From assembly GCF_002236105.1 (NCBI RefSeq), contig NZ_NIWU01000002.1:806001-870000 (forward strand): DNA of 64,000 nucleotides. Direction: 5' to 3'. This DNA comes from Pseudomonas umsongensis. Its GTDB lineage: Bacteria > Pseudomonadota > Gammaproteobacteria > Pseudomonadales > Pseudomonadaceae. Position 1 is the first letter of the stretch; every line of letters starts with the position of its first letter. A program made the translations under genes and the position numbers. Positions 16,093 to 26,071 of the stretch are shown piece after piece. Below the pieces are notes generated by a model that did no database searches, was not told the origin of the DNA, and saw nothing but the letters and a program-made list of their open reading frames with translations.

Positions 16093-17271
16093 TTATTTGG
16101 ACAAAAACCGCATCCCTTCCTCCAAACCGCGAAGGGTCAACGGATACATCTGGTCCTCAATCAAATCCCTGACGATATTGGTCGACGAGGTATAGCCCCA
16201 GGTATCTTTCGGGTAAGGGTTGATCCAGATGAGCTTCTTGTACTTCTCCTTGAACCGCTGCATCCACACGTAGCCGGCTTCTTCGTTCCAGTGCTCGACG
16301 CTGCCACCGGCCTGGGTGATTTCGTAGGGCGCCATGGCGGCGTCACCGATGAAGATCACTTTGTAATCGGCGCCGTATTTATGCAGCAAGTCCATGGTCG
16401 AGGTGCGTTCGGAGGTGCGACGCATGTTGTTCTTCCACACCGACTCATAAATGAAGTTGTGGAAGTAGAAGTACTCCAGGTGCTTGAACTCGGTCTTGCA
16501 CGCCGAGAACAGCTCTTCGCAGATCTTCACGTGGGCGTCCATCGAACCGCCGATATCGAACAGCAGCAAGAGCTTGACGGTGTTGCGCCGTTCCGGACGC
16601 ATCTGGATGTTCAGCAACCCGGCATCTTTCGCGGTGTGGTCGATGGTGCCATCGATATCGAGTTCTTCGGCTGCACCCTGGCGGGCAAACTTGCGCAAGC
16701 GACGCAGGGCGACCTTGATGTTGCGCGTGCCCAGCTCGACTGAATCGTCGAGGTTCTTGTACTCGCGCTGATCCCAGACTTTCACGGCCTTGCCCTGGCG
16801 CTTGCCGGCATCGCCGACCCGAATGCCTTCCGGGTTGAAACCGCCTGAACCGAACGGGCTGGTACCACCGGTGCCGATCCACTTGTTGCCACCGGCATGG
16901 CGTTCCTTTTGTTCTTCCAGGCGTTTCTTGAATTCTTCGATCAGCTTGTCGAGGCCACCGAGGGACTGGATCGCCGCCCGTTCCTCGTCGGTCAGGGAGC
17001 GTTCGAATTCCTTGCGTAGCCAGTCTTCCGGGATCAACGCCTGAAGATGATCATCGAGCTTTTCCAGACCATTGAAGTAGGCCCCGAAGGCCCGGTCGAA
17101 CTTGTCGAAATGCTTTTCGTCCTTCACCAGGATCGCCCGGGACAGGTAATAGAACTCGTCCATGTCGGCGAAGGTTACGCGCTGCTTCAGCGCGTTGATC
17201 AGGTCCAGCAGCTCGCGCACCGAGACCGGTACCTTGGCTGCACGCATTTCATTGAACAGATTGAGCAGCAT
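16093..17271 (-). CDS. VWA domain protein partnered with MoxR ATPase
   Basis: 392 residues, similar to CoxE-like VWA proteins. The first ~125 residues are helical and charged. A glycine-rich linker (~128-150) leads to the VWA domain (~232-390). The metal-site motif is LLFDIGGSMDAH (~236-247): the canonical D-x-S-x-S reads D-x-G-x-S, so one metal-ligating Ser is Gly. MoxR/VWA pairs act as chaperones that insert cofactors or mature partner proteins. The MoxR gene lies 18 bp upstream on the same strand. The client is not identifiable here. Confidence 0.87.
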   Translation of the reverse strand: MLLNLFNEMRAAKVPVSVRELLDLINALKQRVTFADMDEFYYLSRAILVKDEKHFDKFDRAFGAYFNGLEKLDDHLQALIPEDWLRKEFERSLTDEERAAIQSLGGLDKLIEEFKKRLEEQKERHAGGNKWIGTGGTSPFGSGGFNPEGIRVGDAGKRQGKAVKVWDQREYKNLDDSVELGTRNIKVALRRLRKFARQGAAEELDIDGTIDHTAKDAGLLNIQMRPERRNTVKLLLLFDIGGSMDAHVKICEELFSACKTEFKHLEYFYFHNFIYESVWKNNMRRTSERTSTMDLLHKYGADYKVIFIGDAAMAPYEITQAGGSVEHWNEEAGYVWMQRFKEKYKKLIWINPYPKDTWGYTSSTNIVRDLIEDQMYPLTLRGLEEGMRFLSK

Positions 17272-17289
17272 GGCATTTGCCCCAGATGA

Positions 17290-18135
17290 TCAACGACTAC
17301 CGCGACGACTCATGAACGCCAGGCGCTCAAGCAATTGCACGTCCTGTTCGTTCTTCACCAGGGCACCTGCCAGCGGCGGGATGGCCTTGGTTGGATCGCG
17401 TTCGCGCAGCACCGCTTCGCCGATGTTGTCGGCCATCAGCAGCTTCAGCCAATCCACCAGCTCGGAGGTCGAAGGCTTCTTCTTCAGGCCCGGCACCTTG
17501 CGCACGTCGAAGAACACGTCCAGTGCTTCGCTGACCAGGTCTTTCTTGATGTCCGGGTAGTGCACGTCGACGATCCGCTGCATCGTGGTGCGATCAGGGA
17601 ACGCGATGTAGTGGAAGAAGCAGCGGCGCAGGAAGGCGTCCGGCAGCTCTTTCTCGTTGTTGGAGGTGATGATAATGATCGGGCGCTTCTTGGCCTTGAT
17701 GGTCTCGTCGATCTCGTAGACGTAGAACTCCATCTTGTCGAGTTCTTGCAACAGGTCGTTGGGGAACTCGATGTCGGCCTTGTCGATTTCGTCGATCAGC
17801 AGGATCACGCGCTCTTCGGACTCGAAAGCTTCCCAGAGCTTGCCTTTCTTCAGGTAGTTGCGAACGTCGTGGACCTTTTCCGTGCCCAGCTGCGAGTCGC
17901 GCAGGCGGCTGACCGCGTCGTACTCGTACAGCCCCTGGTGCGCCTTGGTGGTCGATTTGATGTGCCAGGTGATCAGCTTGGCGCCAAAGGAGTCGGCCAG
18001 TTGCTCGGCGAGCATGGTCTTGCCGGTGCCTGGTTCACCCTTGACCAGCAGTGGCCGCTCCAGGGTGATGGCGGCGTTGACCGCCAGCTTAAGGTCATCG
18101 GTGGCGACGTAGGCCTGGGTGCCTTCGAACTTCAT
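17290..18135 (-). CDS. MoxR family AAA+ ATPase
   Basis: 281 residues. Walker A is GEPGTGKTMLAEQL (~38-51), Walker B LLIDEIDKAD (~112-121), sensor 1 IIITSNNEKELPDAFLRRC (~154-172), with a typical C-terminal lid. The protein should form a hexameric ring that remodels a client presented by the adjacent VWA protein. No client operon (methanol, CO or gas-vesicle genes) is nearby; the pair stands alone, as in other pseudomonads. Confidence 0.9.
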   Translation of the reverse strand: MKFEGTQAYVATDDLKLAVNAAITLERPLLVKGEPGTGKTMLAEQLADSFGAKLITWHIKSTTKAHQGLYEYDAVSRLRDSQLGTEKVHDVRNYLKKGKLWEAFESEERVILLIDEIDKADIEFPNDLLQELDKMEFYVYEIDETIKAKKRPIIIITSNNEKELPDAFLRRCFFHYIAFPDRTTMQRIVDVHYPDIKKDLVSEALDVFFDVRKVPGLKKKPSTSELVDWLKLLMADNIGEAVLRERDPTKAIPPLAGALVKNEQDVQLLERLAFMSRRGSR

Positions 18136-18295
18136 CTGCTAATCCTCGAACGGTAACGCCGGCCTGAGCGAGGCAGGGCGGGAATATAAATGGTCAGCCT
18201 CGACTATAACGCGACGTCCGGTCGACTGTGAACGCAGACGGCTTATTCAGTCTCTGAATGGAGCGTCACATCTTGACTCAGTGTTGGCGGCAACG

Positions 18296-19372
18296 TTAAC
18301 CGGCGTCCGGCTTGGGTTGTTCGTAGCGAGCATTGAATGCCTGGATGAAACCATTGCGTAAAATCTGCAAAAACGCCTGGAACGCGCTGATATCTTTTTG
18401 ATGGACGTTTCCGCTTAGCTCGACACGGGTCGCAAACTGGTTCTTGCCCTGGTTTTTCAGTACGGTTTCGGTGCCGCCGACGAGCGCCTCCCAGATGGAA
18501 CGAAAAATCCCCTTGTCCTTGTTTTCCACGTCCTGTTGCCAGTTGAACACGTCGACATCCCTGAGCAGCGGCTTGATATAGCCCGTCAATTTGGCTTTTT
18601 TGGCTTGGGCTTCGATCACGACGTCGCCATGGCCGGCATTGAAATCGAACTTGCCATAGGCCGAAGCGAAGTCGTTCATGCGTTTGAGCTGAATGTCCCG
18701 GGCTCGCATGCGAAACTCGAAGTCTTCGAAGTTACTCAGTGGATCGAAAGTGGCCGTGGTTTCCAGGGGGGCATGCCCCAGCAGCAGGGCCTTGCCTTCG
18801 AAGCGGGCGTCGCGCTTGCCTTTGGAATCGGCCACGTTGGTCAGGTTGTAGATGTTCAGGTCGACCTTGGTGGCATTCAGGTTCACCGGTGGTTTGGAGT
18901 TGAAGTTGCGAAAGCTGATCTTGCCATCATCGATTTTTACTTCGTTGAGGGTTATTGGCAGCAACTTACCCAGTTGGGCGCGCCAGTCGGTGCCTTCACC
19001 CGTTTGCGAGTTTTTCTTGTTGGCCCCGCCATCGACGAAGTTGACCTCGGGCTTGACGAACTTCACTTCGGCGACCACAGCGTGGTCATACCACAGCGAA
19101 TGCCAGCTGACCGAAAGGTCGATCAATGGCGCGTTGACGAAGGGCACCGGCACCTTGCCCTCGACCTTGACGATTTTCAAACCGTTGATCTTGTAGGCTC
19201 CGCGCCACAGGGCCAGGTCCACGTCGGCGATCTCGCCGCGGTAGGCGCCCATGTTCGCCAACCTGTCATTGAGGTAGTCGCGCACCAGGTAGGGCAGGGC
19301 GAAGTGCAGGGCAACCAGCAGCACAACGAGGCCGGTGAAGCTCCACAATGGCCAGCGGTATCGACGTTTCAT
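18296..19372 (-). CDS. DUF748 domain protein
   Basis: 358 residues. One N-terminal membrane anchor (~5-28, WPLWSFTGLVVLLVALHFAL) followed by a large beta-rich periplasmic region with AsmA/DUF748 features (RDYLNDRLANMGAYRGEIADVDLALWRGAYKI around 33-64 is characteristic). Proteins of this group are thought to bridge the periplasm and handle lipids. The ATG at 19372 (MKRRYRW) was preferred over a GTG at 19414, which has the GGAG site directly touching it. Monocistronic, divergent from cysK. Confidence 0.75.
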   Translation of the reverse strand: MKRRYRWPLWSFTGLVVLLVALHFALPYLVRDYLNDRLANMGAYRGEIADVDLALWRGAYKINGLKIVKVEGKVPVPFVNAPLIDLSVSWHSLWYDHAVVAEVKFVKPEVNFVDGGANKKNSQTGEGTDWRAQLGKLLPITLNEVKIDDGKISFRNFNSKPPVNLNATKVDLNIYNLTNVADSKGKRDARFEGKALLLGHAPLETTATFDPLSNFEDFEFRMRARDIQLKRMNDFASAYGKFDFNAGHGDVVIEAQAKKAKLTGYIKPLLRDVDVFNWQQDVENKDKGIFRSIWEALVGGTETVLKNQGKNQFATRVELSGNVHQKDISAFQAFLQILRNGFIQAFNARYEQPKPDAG

Positions 19373-19500
19373 GGTGGTAATTCTCTGGCGTTCTAAAGCA
19401 TTGACTACAGTCACCTCCGGACGTTCGACCTGACTGGACGCCTACGGGCAAGAGGCTTACCTTGGTGCCCTATTTCAATGCTGTCGTTAAGGACCCAGCC

Positions 19501-20475
19501 ATGAGCCGTATCTACGCTGACAATGCCCATTCCATCGGTAATACGCCGTTGGTGCAGATCAACCGTATCGCGCCGCGCGGCGTCACCATCCTGGCCAAGA
19601 TAGAGGGACGCAACCCGGGTTACTCGGTCAAGTGCCGGATCGGTGCCAACATGATCTGGGATGCCGAAAGCACAGGCAGGCTCAAGCCGGGCATGACCAT
19701 TGTCGAGCCGACTTCCGGCAACACCGGCATCGGCCTGGCCTTCGTGGCCGCCGCGCGAGGCTATAAATTGATACTGACCATGCCGGCCTCCATGAGCATC
19801 GAGCGTCGCAAGGTACTCAAGGCGCTGGGGGCGGAACTGGTACTGACCGAGCCGGCCAAGGGCATGAAAGGTGCGATCGAAAAGGCCGGGGAAATAGTTG
19901 CCAGTGATCCGGCCCAATACTTCATGCCGGCGCAGTTCGACAACCCGGCCAACCCCGCCATCCACGAAAAGACCACCGGGCCCGAGATCTGGAACGATAC
20001 CGACGGTGCGGTGGATGTATTGGTGGCGGGTGTCGGAACAGGCGGAACCATTACCGGCGTTTCGCGGTATATCAAGAATACCCAGGGCAAACCTATCGTC
20101 TCGGTGGCGGTGGAGCCCGCTGTATCACCGGTGATTTCCCAAGCGTTGGCCGGTGAAGAAATCAAACCGAGCCCGCACAAGATCCAGGGCATCGGTGCCG
20201 GTTTTGTGCCGAAAAACCTCGACCTGTCGATCGTTGACCGGGTGGAGCTGGTCACCGACGAGGAGTCCAAGGCCATGGCCCTGCGCTTGATGCAGGAAGA
20301 AGGCATTCTGTGCGGCATTTCCTGCGGCGCCGCGATGGCAGTGGCGGTGCGTCTGGCGGAGACCCCGGAAATGCAGGGCAAGACCATCGTCGTGATCCTT
20401 CCGGATTCCGGTGAACGTTACTTGTCGAGCATGCTGTTCAGCGATCTGTTTACTGAGCAGGAGAATCAGCAGTAA
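19501..20475 (+). CDS. cysK: Cysteine synthase A
   Basis: 324 residues, O-acetylserine sulfhydrylase, the PLP enzyme making cysteine from O-acetylserine and sulfide. The PLP lysine lies in [17 protein letters not shown] (~37-53). The substrate loop [13 protein letters not shown] (~67-79) and phosphate-binding loop [15 protein letters not shown] (~178-192) are intact. The C-terminal [16 protein letters not shown] resembles the CysK end rather than CysM. The ATG at 19501 matches the family start; an in-frame ATG 39 bases upstream is less likely. Confidence 0.92.
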   Translation: MSRIYADNAHSIGNTPLVQINRIAPRGVTILAKIEGRNPGYSVKCRIGANMIWDAESTGRLKPGMTIVEPTSGNTGIGLAFVAAARGYKLILTMPASMSIERRKVLKALGAELVLTEPAKGMKGAIEKAGEIVASDPAQYFMPAQFDNPANPAIHEKTTGPEIWNDTDGAVDVLVAGVGTGGTITGVSRYIKNTQGKPIVSVAVEPAVSPVISQALAGEEIKPSPHKIQGIGAGFVPKNLDLSIVDRVELVTDEESKAMALRLMQEEGILCGISCGAAMAVAVRLAETPEMQGKTIVVILPDSGERYLSSMLFSDLFTEQENQQ

Positions 20476-20707
20476 CGGGCAGCGAAGCTTCAAACGATGG
20501 AGAGGGGCCTTCCCTTCTTCATCGAGTGTGGATGACGTGGATCAGCAAGCGTTCAGGCACGCTGTGTTAAGAAATGCTTTGTTACGCATTGCTTGACACT
20601 GTATCTCGGGTTCCGCGGGTTTTCCCCGTGATTGGTAGTGGTTATCATGCCAATGGCCGCGTCGGGGAATGGCGTTGCGCAGATGTCTATCGATCAAGGA
20701 GTAGTTG

Positions 20708-21646
20708 ATGAGCGTTTCGATTGCCGCGAAAGCGTCGTTGTTGCTGCTGTTTCTGGGCAGTACCTACTATGTGCATGTGCGCGGCAAGGCGCGGTTGCCG
20801 GTCTTGCGTCAATTTGTCAACCACTCGGCCCTGTTTGCCCCCTACAACGCCCTGATGTATCTGTTCTCCGGCGTGCCTTCAAAACCCTACCTGGACCGCA
20901 GCAAGTTTCCCGAACTGGATGTGCTAAAGGATAACTGGGAAACTATCCGCGACGAAGCGATGCACCTGTTTGATGAGGGTTACATTCGCGCCGCGGAAAA
21001 AAACAACGACGCCGGATTCGGTTCGTTTTTCAAGAAGGGCTGGAAGCGTTTTTACCTGAAGTGGTACGACAAACCCTTGCCTTCGGCCGAACTGCTGTGC
21101 CCGAAAACCGTGGCGCTGGTCAGTGCGATTCCCAACGTCAAGGGGGCCATGTTCGCCCTGCTGCCGGGGGGCAGCCATCTTAATCCGCACCGCGATCCAT
21201 TCGCCGGTTCCCTGCGCTATCACCTGGGGTTGGCGACGCCCAATAGCGACGCTTGCCGCATCTACGTCGACGGTCAGGCCTACGCCTGGCGTGACGGTGA
21301 AGACGTGATGTTCGACGAAACCTATGTGCACTGGGTCAAGAACGAAACCGACAAGACCCGGGTCATCCTGTTCTGCGACATCGAGCGCCCGCTCAGCAAT
21401 CGTTTGATCACAGGAATCAACCGCTGGATCAGTGGCCTGCTGGGGCGCGCCACCGCGCCGCAGAACCTTGCGGATGAACGCGTAGGCGGGATTAACCAGG
21501 CCTATGCCTGGAGCAAGCGATTCAGCGACAGGTTCAGTGGGGCGATCAAGCAGTGGAAACGTCGTTATCCCAAGGCGTACCGGGTAATGCGGCCGGTATT
21601 GGCGATCGGCGTGCTGGCTTTGCTGGCTCATTGGCTGCTGGGCTGA
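20708..21646 (+). CDS. lpxO: LpxO-type Fe(II)/2-oxoglutarate lipid A hydroxylase
   Basis: 312 residues, aspartyl/asparaginyl beta-hydroxylase family. Membrane segments near both ends (~5-22 and ~292-310) fit LpxO, which 2-hydroxylates the secondary acyl chain of lipid A at the inner membrane. The iron facial triad is visible as H-x-D in LNPHRDPFAG and a distal His in YVHWVKNETDKTRVILFCD. ATG at 20708 has AAGGAG about seven bases upstream. A strong terminator follows. Confidence 0.85.
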   Translation: MSVSIAAKASLLLLFLGSTYYVHVRGKARLPVLRQFVNHSALFAPYNALMYLFSGVPSKPYLDRSKFPELDVLKDNWETIRDEAMHLFDEGYIRAAEKNNDAGFGSFFKKGWKRFYLKWYDKPLPSAELLCPKTVALVSAIPNVKGAMFALLPGGSHLNPHRDPFAGSLRYHLGLATPNSDACRIYVDGQAYAWRDGEDVMFDETYVHWVKNETDKTRVILFCDIERPLSNRLITGINRWISGLLGRATAPQNLADERVGGINQAYAWSKRFSDRFSGAIKQWKRRYPKAYRVMRPVLAIGVLALLAHWLLG

Positions 21647-21670
21647 ACAACTGCTGGCCACAACGACAGG

Positions 21671-21703
21671 AAAAAAGATCGCCACCAGGCGATCTTTTTT
21701 TTA
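21671..21703 (+). terminator. Rho-independent terminator after lpxO
   Basis: AAAAAAGATCGCC-ACCA-GGCGATCTTTTTTTT: 13-bp stem including the A/T tracts, four-base loop and a long T-run. Confidence 0.93.
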
Positions 21704-21969
21704 TTTTTGGAAGCTTTGCTATATTACAAATGTCGCCCGTAAATGCCGTCAGGGCGCCCAGAGAGTATATGGAGCCGGTCGCAGAACTGGCGTGCGCTGA
21801 ATGTTCAAAACCTAATTCAACCCTCGCGACAGCAGAATTGCCTTGGCCGTAACGCCATTGGGTTTTAACCGGGCTGCACGGTTTTCAAGCCTGCCGGTTT
21901 TGAAGGGGCAATGCGTCTTTGAGAACCTGGGCCCGATCCTCGCAACCTTACTGAAAAAGGTCTGAATCA
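21704..21969 (+). promoter_or_regulatory. Long leader region before rfbB
   Basis: 266 bases without a gene. It must contain the promoter of the rfb genes. Two small dyads are visible near 21866-21905 (AACCG-N7-CGGTT and TTCAA-N13-TTGAA). No ops/JUMPstart element (GGCGGTAGC) was found. AAAGG before the rfbB ATG is the likely ribosome site. Nothing else is recognised. Confidence 0.4.
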
Positions 21970-23040
21970 ATGACCATCCTGGTTACTGGCGGTGCAGGCT
22001 TCATTGGGGCAAATTTCGTATTGGACTGGCTGGCTCACTCCGACGAAACCGTAGTCAATCTGGACAAGCTGACCTATGCCGGCAACCTGGATAACCTCAG
22101 CAGCCTGACGGGCAATACGCAGCATGTATTCGTGCAAGGCGATATCGGCGACAGCGCCTTGGTCGAACGCTTGCTCGAAGAGCACCGGCCCCGTGCCATT
22201 CTCAATTTTGCCGCCGAGTCGCATGTCGACCGCTCCATCCACGGGCCACAGGCATTCATCGACACCAACATCGTTGGCACATTTCGTTTGCTGGAAGCCG
22301 TACGCGCCTACGTAAAAGGGCTGGCGAGCGATTCGTTGCAGGCCTTTCGCTTCCTGCATGTGTCTACCGATGAAGTCTATGGTTCGCTGGCCAAGGACGA
22401 GGCGGCGTTCACCGAACGTCACGCGTATGAACCCAACAGTCCCTACTCGGCGAGCAAAGCCGCCAGCGATCACCTGGTGCGCGCCTATCATCACACCTAT
22501 GGCCTGCCCGTACTGACCACCAACTGCTCGAACAACTATGGGCCATATCATTTCCCGGAAAAGTTGATTCCGCTGATGATCGTCAACGCGCTGGCCGGTG
22601 AGGCATTGCCGGTCTATGGCGATGGCCAGCAAATCCGCGACTGGTTGTACGTCAAGGACCACTGCAGCGCCATCCGCCGCGTGTTGGAGGCCGGCAGCGT
22701 GGGTGAGGTCTACAACGTCGGTGGCTGGAACGAAAAAACCAACCTGGAAATCGTGCACACCGTCTGCGCGTTGCTTGATGAGCTACGTCCGCGCGCGGAC
22801 GGCCAGCCCTACCATGCACAAATCAGCTATGTGACCGATCGGCCAGGGCACGACCGTCGTTATGCCATCGATGCCCGCAAACTCGAACGTGAACTGGGCT
22901 GGAAGCCGGCAGAAACCTTTGAGACCGGCATTCGCAAAACCGTCCAGTGGTACCTGGACAACCAGGATTGGGTGCGCAATATCCAGTCCGGTGCCTACCG
23001 CGAATGGGTCGAGAAAAATTATGCCGGGCGCCGCGCATGA
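21970..23040 (+). CDS. rfbB: dTDP-glucose 4,6-dehydratase
   Basis: 356 residues. Second step of dTDP-L-rhamnose synthesis: dTDP-glucose to dTDP-4-keto-6-deoxyglucose. The NAD-binding motif [14 protein letters not shown] starts at residue ~7. The catalytic Thr-Asp-Glu is in [11 protein letters not shown] (~133-143) and the YxxxK pair in [11 protein letters not shown] (~160-170). [18 protein letters not shown] is typical. Overlaps rfbD by four bases (ATGA), so the two are translationally coupled. Confidence 0.94.
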   Translation: MTILVTGGAGFIGANFVLDWLAHSDETVVNLDKLTYAGNLDNLSSLTGNTQHVFVQGDIGDSALVERLLEEHRPRAILNFAAESHVDRSIHGPQAFIDTNIVGTFRLLEAVRAYVKGLASDSLQAFRFLHVSTDEVYGSLAKDEAAFTERHAYEPNSPYSASKAASDHLVRAYHHTYGLPVLTTNCSNNYGPYHFPEKLIPLMIVNALAGEALPVYGDGQQIRDWLYVKDHCSAIRRVLEAGSVGEVYNVGGWNEKTNLEIVHTVCALLDELRPRADGQPYHAQISYVTDRPGHDRRYAIDARKLERELGWKPAETFETGIRKTVQWYLDNQDWVRNIQSGAYREWVEKNYAGRRA

Positions 23041-23933
23041 AGCTGCTCTTGCTCGGCAAGAACGGCCAGGTGGGGTGGGAGTTGCAACGCAGCCTTGCGC
23101 CCCTTGGAGAAGTGTTGGCGCTGGACTCCTCAAGCCAGGCGTACTGCGGTGACCTGAATGATTTGCCGGGGCTGGCCGCTACCGTGCAACGCTTCGCGCC
23201 GGACGTTATCGTTAACGCCGCGGCCTACACTGCGGTCGACAAGGCCGAAAGCGAATCGCAGCTGGCCTATCGGATCAATGCCGATGCGCCGGCAGTGCTG
23301 GCGCAAGAGGCGCTACGGCTCAAGGCTCTGCTGGTGCATTACTCCACCGATTATGTGTTCGCAGGGCTTGGCGACCAACCCTGGCAGGAAACTGATCCGG
23401 TAGCGCCATTGAGTGTCTATGGCGCCAGCAAGCTGGCCGGCGAACAGGCGATTGCCGCCAGCGGCTGTGCGCATCTGATCTTGCGAACCAGCTGGGTGTA
23501 TTCCGCGCGGGGCAACAACTTTGCCACGACCATGCTGCGCCTGGCCCGTGAACGTGAAAGCCTGGCCGTGATCGATGACCAGTTCGGCGCACCAACCGGT
23601 GCCGAATTGCTGGCGGATGTGACCGCCCATGTCATCCGCAGCGTACTGGCCGACCCGCAATTGGGCGGGATCTATCACCTTGCCGCCACTGGCGAAACCA
23701 CCTGGTGTCGCTATGCTCGATTTGTACTAGAACAAGCCGAGCGCGCAGGCATGAATCTCAAGGTAACCCCGGCAATGGTCGAGGCGATCGGCACCGAGGC
23801 GTACCCGACGCCGGCACGACGCCCAGGCAACTCCCGACTCGATACGCGAAAACTGCAAAAGGCCTTTGCGCTGAGCTTGCCTGACTGGAAAGTCGGCGTG
23901 ACACGGATGCTCGCAGAAATACTGGAGAAATGA
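23037..23933 (+). CDS. rfbD: dTDP-4-dehydrorhamnose reductase
   Basis: 298 residues, extended SDR fold. NADPH site [29 protein letters not shown] (~60-72) is the RmlD hallmark; YSTDYVFAG (~102-110) and [10 protein letters not shown] (~128-137) hold the catalytic Thr/Tyr/Lys. It makes dTDP-L-rhamnose from the product of the 3,5-epimerase RfbC, which is not encoded in this operon. The start is the ATG overlapping the rfbB stop; the stop overlaps the rfbA start. Confidence 0.93.
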   Translation: MKLLLLGKNGQVGWELQRSLAPLGEVLALDSSSQAYCGDLNDLPGLAATVQRFAPDVIVNAAAYTAVDKAESESQLAYRINADAPAVLAQEALRLKALLVHYSTDYVFAGLGDQPWQETDPVAPLSVYGASKLAGEQAIAASGCAHLILRTSWVYSARGNNFATTMLRLARERESLAVIDDQFGAPTGAELLADVTAHVIRSVLADPQLGGIYHLAATGETTWCRYARFVLEQAERAGMNLKVTPAMVEAIGTEAYPTPARRPGNSRLDTRKLQKAFALSLPDWKVGVTRMLAEILEK

Positions 23934-24814
23934 ATATGCTCAATCGTAAAGGCATCATCCTTGCCGGCGGCTCCGGTACACGTCTGCATCCGGCGACACT
24001 GTCCATCTCCAAGCAGCTGCTGCCGGTTTACGACAAGCCGATGATCTACTACCCACTGAGCACCCTGATGCTGGCGGGTATCCGCGATATCCTGATCATT
24101 TCCACACCCCAGGACACGCCGCGTTTCGAGCAGCTGCTGGGGGATGGCGCCCGTTGGGGCCTGAACATTACCTATGCCGTGCAGCCTTCGCCCGATGGCC
24201 TGGCGCAGGCATTCATCATCGGCGAAGACTTTATCGGCAACGACCCCAGCGCCCTGGTCCTGGGTGACAACATCTATCACGGCCACGACTTCATCAACAT
24301 CCTGCAAAGTGCCATGGCGCGCCAGTCCGGGGCGAGTGTCTTTGCCTATCACGTCAATGACCCGGAGCGTTACGGCGTGGTCGAGTTCGACGGCCAGGGC
24401 AAGGCGATCAGCCTGGAAGAAAAGCCACTCAAGCCCAAGTCGAACTTTGCGGTCACCGGCTTGTATTTCTATGACCAGGACGTGGTCGAGATGGCAAAGA
24501 GCATCAAGCCATCGGCGCGTGGCGAGCTGGAAATCACCGATATCAACAGTCTTTACCTGGACCAGGGCAACCTGTCGGTAGAAATCATGGGGCGCGGTTA
24601 TGCCTGGCTGGATACCGGGACTCACGACTCACTGCTCGATGCCAGTCTGTTCATTGCCACGCTCGAACGTCGCCAGGGCCTGAAAGTCGCGTGCCCTGAA
24701 GAAATTGCTTTCCGGCAGAAATGGATCGATGCCGATCAGTTGCAAAGACTGGCGGCCCCCTTGGCGAAAAATGGTTACGGCCAGTACCTCAACCGTCTTT
24801 TGCAAGCGGGTTGA
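23930..24814 (+). CDS. rfbA: Glucose-1-phosphate thymidylyltransferase
   Basis: 294 residues. First step of dTDP-rhamnose synthesis (dTTP + glucose-1-P). [16 protein letters not shown] is the nucleotide loop, then [31 protein letters not shown] and [14 protein letters not shown] (metal Asp). The frame has ATGs at 23930 and 23936; GGAG lies four bases before the first and ten before the second, so the true start may be the second. It is the last rfb gene; no rfbC follows. Confidence 0.93.
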   Translation: MNMLNRKGIILAGGSGTRLHPATLSISKQLLPVYDKPMIYYPLSTLMLAGIRDILIISTPQDTPRFEQLLGDGARWGLNITYAVQPSPDGLAQAFIIGEDFIGNDPSALVLGDNIYHGHDFINILQSAMARQSGASVFAYHVNDPERYGVVEFDGQGKAISLEEKPLKPKSNFAVTGLYFYDQDVVEMAKSIKPSARGELEITDINSLYLDQGNLSVEIMGRGYAWLDTGTHDSLLDASLFIATLERRQGLKVACPEEIAFRQKWIDADQLQRLAAPLAKNGYGQYLNRLLQAG

Positions 24815-24873
24815 TGCCTGTCACGCCTTCCAATGCATTGCCAAGGGTGTCGAGCTCTGGGTATAGTCAACAC

Positions 24874-24900
24874 AAGCAGGTCCTCATGACCTGCTTTCTT
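24874..24900 (+). terminator. Weak terminator-like hairpin after rfbA
   Basis: AAGCAGGT-CCTCATG-ACCTGCTT, an 8-bp stem followed by TCTTAATCC. The T-run is poor. The loop contains an ATG in frame with the small ORF downstream. Confidence 0.5.
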
Positions 24901-24924
24901 AATCCCTCGAAAAAGATCAGCCCA

Positions 24925-25089
24925 ATGCCTGCATCCCTCATCAACGCGGTAGTCGATTCAGCGGTCAACGCTGGCGTCGTGCCGTGCGGGAACCAGCAGC
25001 CTGTGCAGATCAGTCATTACCCTCCACCTGTCAGTAGCACGTCGGTGTGCGCAGTCGTAGCGCCGCCGGGTGTTGGCATTTCGGGCTGA
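24925..25089 (+). CDS. Unrecognised 54-residue ORF after the rfb genes
   Basis: Encodes a 54-residue peptide starting MPASLINAVVDSAVNAG. It has two cysteines (21 and 42), a proline-rich middle (SHYPPPVS) and a hydrophobic Gly/Pro/Val end (APPGVGISG). No charged cluster or classical signal peptide is seen. Third-position GC is about two thirds, somewhat low for this genome but not random-looking. The ribosome site is weak (A-rich). An in-frame ATG at 24886, in the loop of the hairpin, would give a 67-residue form. No family is recognised; it could also be non-coding. Confidence 0.4.
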   Translation: MPASLINAVVDSAVNAGVVPCGNQQPVQISHYPPPVSSTSVCAVVAPPGVGISG

Positions 25090-25198
25090 TCAGCGTTTTC
25101 TGCTGTTTCCCTGCCCGCCTGCAAATACGCCCGTAAAAAAACTACTGGATTTCAGCTTCGGCTGAGTTGGCTTCTTGCCTGACTACAGGTGGTATTTC

Positions 25199-26062
25199 AT
25201 GTTTGTCCTTTCAAAAAAGTCCGCGCTCGCGGCGGCTTCCACGAGCCTGTTCGTTCTGCTGTGGAGCAGCGGGGCGATCTTCTCCAAGTGGGGGTTGGCC
25301 CATGCGTCACCCTTTGCCTTTCTGTTGATTCGCTTCGTCATCGCCTTGTGCGGCCTGGTGTTGTTGATGCCGTTGCTCAAATTGAAGTTGCCCAAGGGCG
25401 GCAAGGCGATGCGGTATGCGATGGCCACCGGTTTGGTGTTGCTGGGGGCGTACCAGATTTTTTATCTGCTGGCGCTCGACCTCAAGGTCACGCCCGGAGT
25501 GATGGCGACCATCATGGGCGTGCAACCGATTCTCACGGTGGTGCTCATGGAGCGTCAGCGCTCAGCCAGCCGAATGTTCGGCCTGTCGCTGGGCTTGACC
25601 GGCTTGATCATGGTGGTCTATCAGGGCATCGGCCTGGCCGGCATGTCGCTGGCCGGGATGCTCTTTGGCTTGCTGGCGCTGGTGAGCATGACCTTCGGTT
25701 CGATCATGCAGAAACGCATCACCGACAATCCGCTCGGCACGCTGCCGGTGCAGTACCTGGCGGGGCTGTTGCTTTGCGGGATTTTCGTGCCGTTCCAGCC
25801 CTTTCATTTCGAACACGGTAGCGGTTTCATCGTGCCCGTGTTGTGGATGGGCCTGGTGGTGTCGGTGCTGGCGACCTTGTTGCTGTACCGCTTGATCGCC
25901 CGGGGCAATCTGGTGAATGTCACCAGCCTGTTCTATCTGGTACCCGCCGTGACGGCCGTGATGGATTACCTGATTTTCGGCAATCGACTGGCGATGTTGA
26001 GCATCCTCGGCATGGTGCTGATTATCGTCGGACTGGTGTTTGTATTCCGTAAAGCCGCGTAA
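25199..26062 (+). CDS. EamA/DMT family transporter
   Basis: 287 residues with ten predicted membrane segments in two EamA repeats of about 140 residues. LLWSSGAIFSKWGLAHASPFAF and the later YLVPAVTAVMDYLIFGNRL are typical for these exporters of amino acids or small metabolites. The ATG at 25199 was taken over an earlier in-frame codon because the protein then begins with the first helix. Substrate unknown. Followed by a REP pair. Confidence 0.85.
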   Translation: MFVLSKKSALAAASTSLFVLLWSSGAIFSKWGLAHASPFAFLLIRFVIALCGLVLLMPLLKLKLPKGGKAMRYAMATGLVLLGAYQIFYLLALDLKVTPGVMATIMGVQPILTVVLMERQRSASRMFGLSLGLTGLIMVVYQGIGLAGMSLAGMLFGLLALVSMTFGSIMQKRITDNPLGTLPVQYLAGLLLCGIFVPFQPFHFEHGSGFIVPVLWMGLVVSVLATLLLYRLIARGNLVNVTSLFYLVPAVTAVMDYLIFGNRLAMLSILGMVLIIVGLVFVFRKAA

Positions 26063-26071
26063 ACCATTTCC

